Origin: Auanema rhodensis
Taxonomy: Eukaryota; Nematoda; Chromadorea; Rhabditida; Rhabditidae
Assembly (NCBI GenBank): GCA_964057225.1
Contig: OZ059897.1
Coordinates: 15,314,001 to 15,378,000 of the forward strand
Direction of reading: 5' to 3'
Length of the DNA: 64,000 nucleotides
The position numbers were made by a program, and so were the translations under genes. Numbering within the stretch: position 1 is the stretch's first letter; every line of letters begins with the position of its first letter. The notes under the pieces are model-generated. The model saw only the letters and a list, made by a program, of their open reading frames with translations, did no database searches and was not told where the DNA came from. This document shows, one piece after another, positions 62,237 through 64,000 of this stretch.

Positions 62237-63690
62237 TTAAATCGGCTCAAATTTGAATTGGCAGTCACCTTCTGGTAATAATAATGTTTCATATGTCTGA
62301 GCAATTTGTCCTCGATTGTGGGAAATTCGGTAATTTTGTATTAATCTGGAAAGGACGATTTGCAAATCTTGTTCAGCAAATCGACGGCCTAGAATATAAA
62401 ATATTTTGCAGAAAGAATTGACAATCGGGTTTTTGACTATGTTTTTTGTTTTGAATTATGTAAAGTGTTATAATTATCTTTTTTTCTACTAATTTTAGTT
62501 AAAATCTATAACATACCAGCACACATTCTTGGCCCGATGCCAAATGGAAGTAATGCGTAAGGATGAACTGATTCATCTTTATTTTCACGAAGCCAACGTG
62601 ATGGTTTATATAAATTAGGTTCAGTAAACAGTTTTTCTGATCTTTAAAATAAAAATGTTATATTGATTGAATAAGAAGAAAATTTCATATTACCTGGTTA
62701 CTATATTAGTATTGATATCAAAAGGTGTTCCGGCTGGTATTAGATAATCTCCTATCACAACATCTTTCTGTGGAATACGTGATATCTAAATGAATGTTTA
62801 TTTATTATCAATGATTCATGAACTAATTTAATTTACTTCTGTACCAATTGGGTAAAGACGAAATGTTTCTTTGATTGCAGCTTTGAGTAAATTCATTTTA
62901 TTACGTTTAGCCATTACCAATTCTAATTTTCAAAATATATTTTATATAATAATAATAAATTAAATTATTTAAAACCTTCTCCATTTTTAGAAACTGAATT
63001 GACTTCATTGCGAATTTCTTCTTGAATATCTGGATGTTTAGCCAAATTATAAAGATTATAAATGAGCATTGGAGCAGTCTAGAATATTTTCAAATTTATA
63101 ATAATTTATTTCTTTTTTTAAAATTATATATACCGTACTTAAACCATCTGAAAATAAACTAAGCATGATTATTTGTACATCTTTTTCAGTTAAAGTCTAA
63201 ATATGATTGATATAAATTAAATATATATTCATAATACCTCTTGACTAATCAATTCTCCAACTAACATTTTTTTTGATCCAGTTGTCTTATTATCTCTTAT
63301 TTCAGATATAGCTCTTTTCATTAAAGTTTGTGCTTCACTAAAATATTATAAATCTAATATATATATATATATAATATTATATTAATTTATATTCTTTTTT
63401 GAATTTATACTTCTTACTTACGTATAGAATTCGTCTTCCAATTCTACTAACTTTCTCCATTTTCCTTTTGGCATATATTGAACGATTGGCAGTGCAAATT
63501 TCAAACTAAAACAAAGTACATTCACTTAACTTCCCCCAAATATTATATTTCTAGAATAGATTCATACTCTGCCGATAATTTGAATATCTCGTGATTCAGA
63601 CCAGTCAGGTAGTCAGCCCATTGTACATTCTCATTGAGAGCGCCCAATCGTCTTTCGAAAACGATGAGCCCTGCCGATTCCAGTGACCAT
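62237..63690 (-). CDS. Cytochrome P450, mitochondrial clan, C-terminal part
   Basis: Haem monooxygenase. Minus-strand exons 63690-63568, 63505-63422, 63337-63238, 63196-63134, 63078-62976, 62922-62837, 62785-62694, 62641-62517 and 62388-62237 keep frame for 308 residues. Motifs in order: [16 protein letters not shown] (mitochondrial-clan style), helix-I region [11 protein letters not shown], the ExxR helix [10 protein letters not shown], and the haem loop [18 protein letters not shown] with its Cys ligand. RLG and GRRFAE favour the mitochondrial clan (CYP44-like in nematodes) over CYP2/3/4. The 5' part lies beyond 63690 and the window edge. The substrate cannot be told. Confidence 0.88.
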
Positions 63691-64000
63691 CTGAAATACA
63701 ATCATAACATTATTCATCATTTCCTTTTGAAAATATCCGTAAAGTTGATAAAAGTTCAAGAAAAAATGAATTATTTAAAAGGTAATTCATGTTATTTTGT
63801 TTTTTTAACTTCCATCGACATTCCAAAATAGTCTGGGTCAACGTTTCAGGAAGTAAAATAGTCAAATTTACATCCATTCAATTTCTGCCACTGCATAATC
63901 AATGATGAACAAATTTTTTTGCCCAAGTTTCAATCCTATTCTTTCTCTAGTCGCCATTTTTTCCTCGTTGTCGAATGATCGTCAGTCAAGATTTATCATT
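63691..64000 (-). CDS. Probable upstream P450 exon(s), frame unclear
   Basis: On the minus strand, MATRERIGLKLGQKNLF (63960-63880 region) resembles the W..R..L segment of P450s. LPETLTQTILECRWK (about 63860-63812) would join in phase to the exon at 63690 through a GTTAAA donor. The two stretches are adjacent but in different frames, with no convincing intron between them. Either an exon boundary I cannot place, or a frameshift. Confidence 0.45.

Noticed and set aside
1-64000. tRNA, rRNA or CRISPR features
   Set aside because: I looked for tRNA arm motifs and regularly spaced short repeats and saw none; the only regular repeats are microsatellites and the Hsp70 array.

Overview
The window is nuclear DNA of a rhabditid-type nematode. 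The genes are AT-rich, with introns mostly 45-80 bp long that start GTAAGT and end TTTCAG, and several start codons sit just behind a TTTCAG that could be a spliced-leader acceptor. The gene set fits too: a phenylalanine hydroxylase, three LYS-type GH25 lysozymes, a mitochondrial-clan P450 and an ephexin-like RhoGEF. I cannot name the species.

Layout. (1) 1-16,156: a cytosolic Hsp70 (EEVD) locus. One copy lies on the minus strand and is cut by the window start. A GH25 lysozyme gene follows at 2,004-3,058, then four direct copies on the plus strand at an exact 3,184-bp period, with heat-shock-element promoters. Each of the first three repeat units ends in a dead fragment of the neighbouring phenylalanine hydroxylase gene; the fourth runs into the intact gene. 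(2) 15,938-19,606: that intact gene, minus strand, 12 exons, 452 residues. (3) 19,607-25,007: intergenic DNA with a long GA microsatellite and one exon-like island broken by a stop. (4) 25,008-32,879: two four-pass membrane protein genes, a small single-pass membrane protein on the minus strand, and a degenerate GH25 gene. (5) 32,815-47,866: two giant palindromes placed end to end. The first (arms 32,815-37,008 and 37,017-41,090) has an 8-bp spacer; the second (41,091-47,866) has none. The first begins inside the last intron of the degenerate lysozyme gene. (6) 49,638-59,219: a 24-exon RhoGEF (DH-PH-SH3, 1,209 residues) whose SH3 can be replaced by an acidic tail through intron retention. (7) 59,778-60,969: a canonical GH25 lysozyme, minus strand. 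(8) 62,237 to the right edge: a mitochondrial-clan P450, minus strand, 5' end cut off.

How the genes relate. There is no operon. The Hsp70 array would give high-dosage heat-inducible chaperone. The three lysozyme-family genes carry GATA-type sites 100-150 bp upstream, which suggests gut expression. The striking features are structural: a recently amplified Hsp70 array that dragged along part of its convergent neighbour, and about 15 kb of back-to-back palindrome. The palindromes are either a very recent rearrangement or an assembly fold-back, and this must be settled before biology is built on them.
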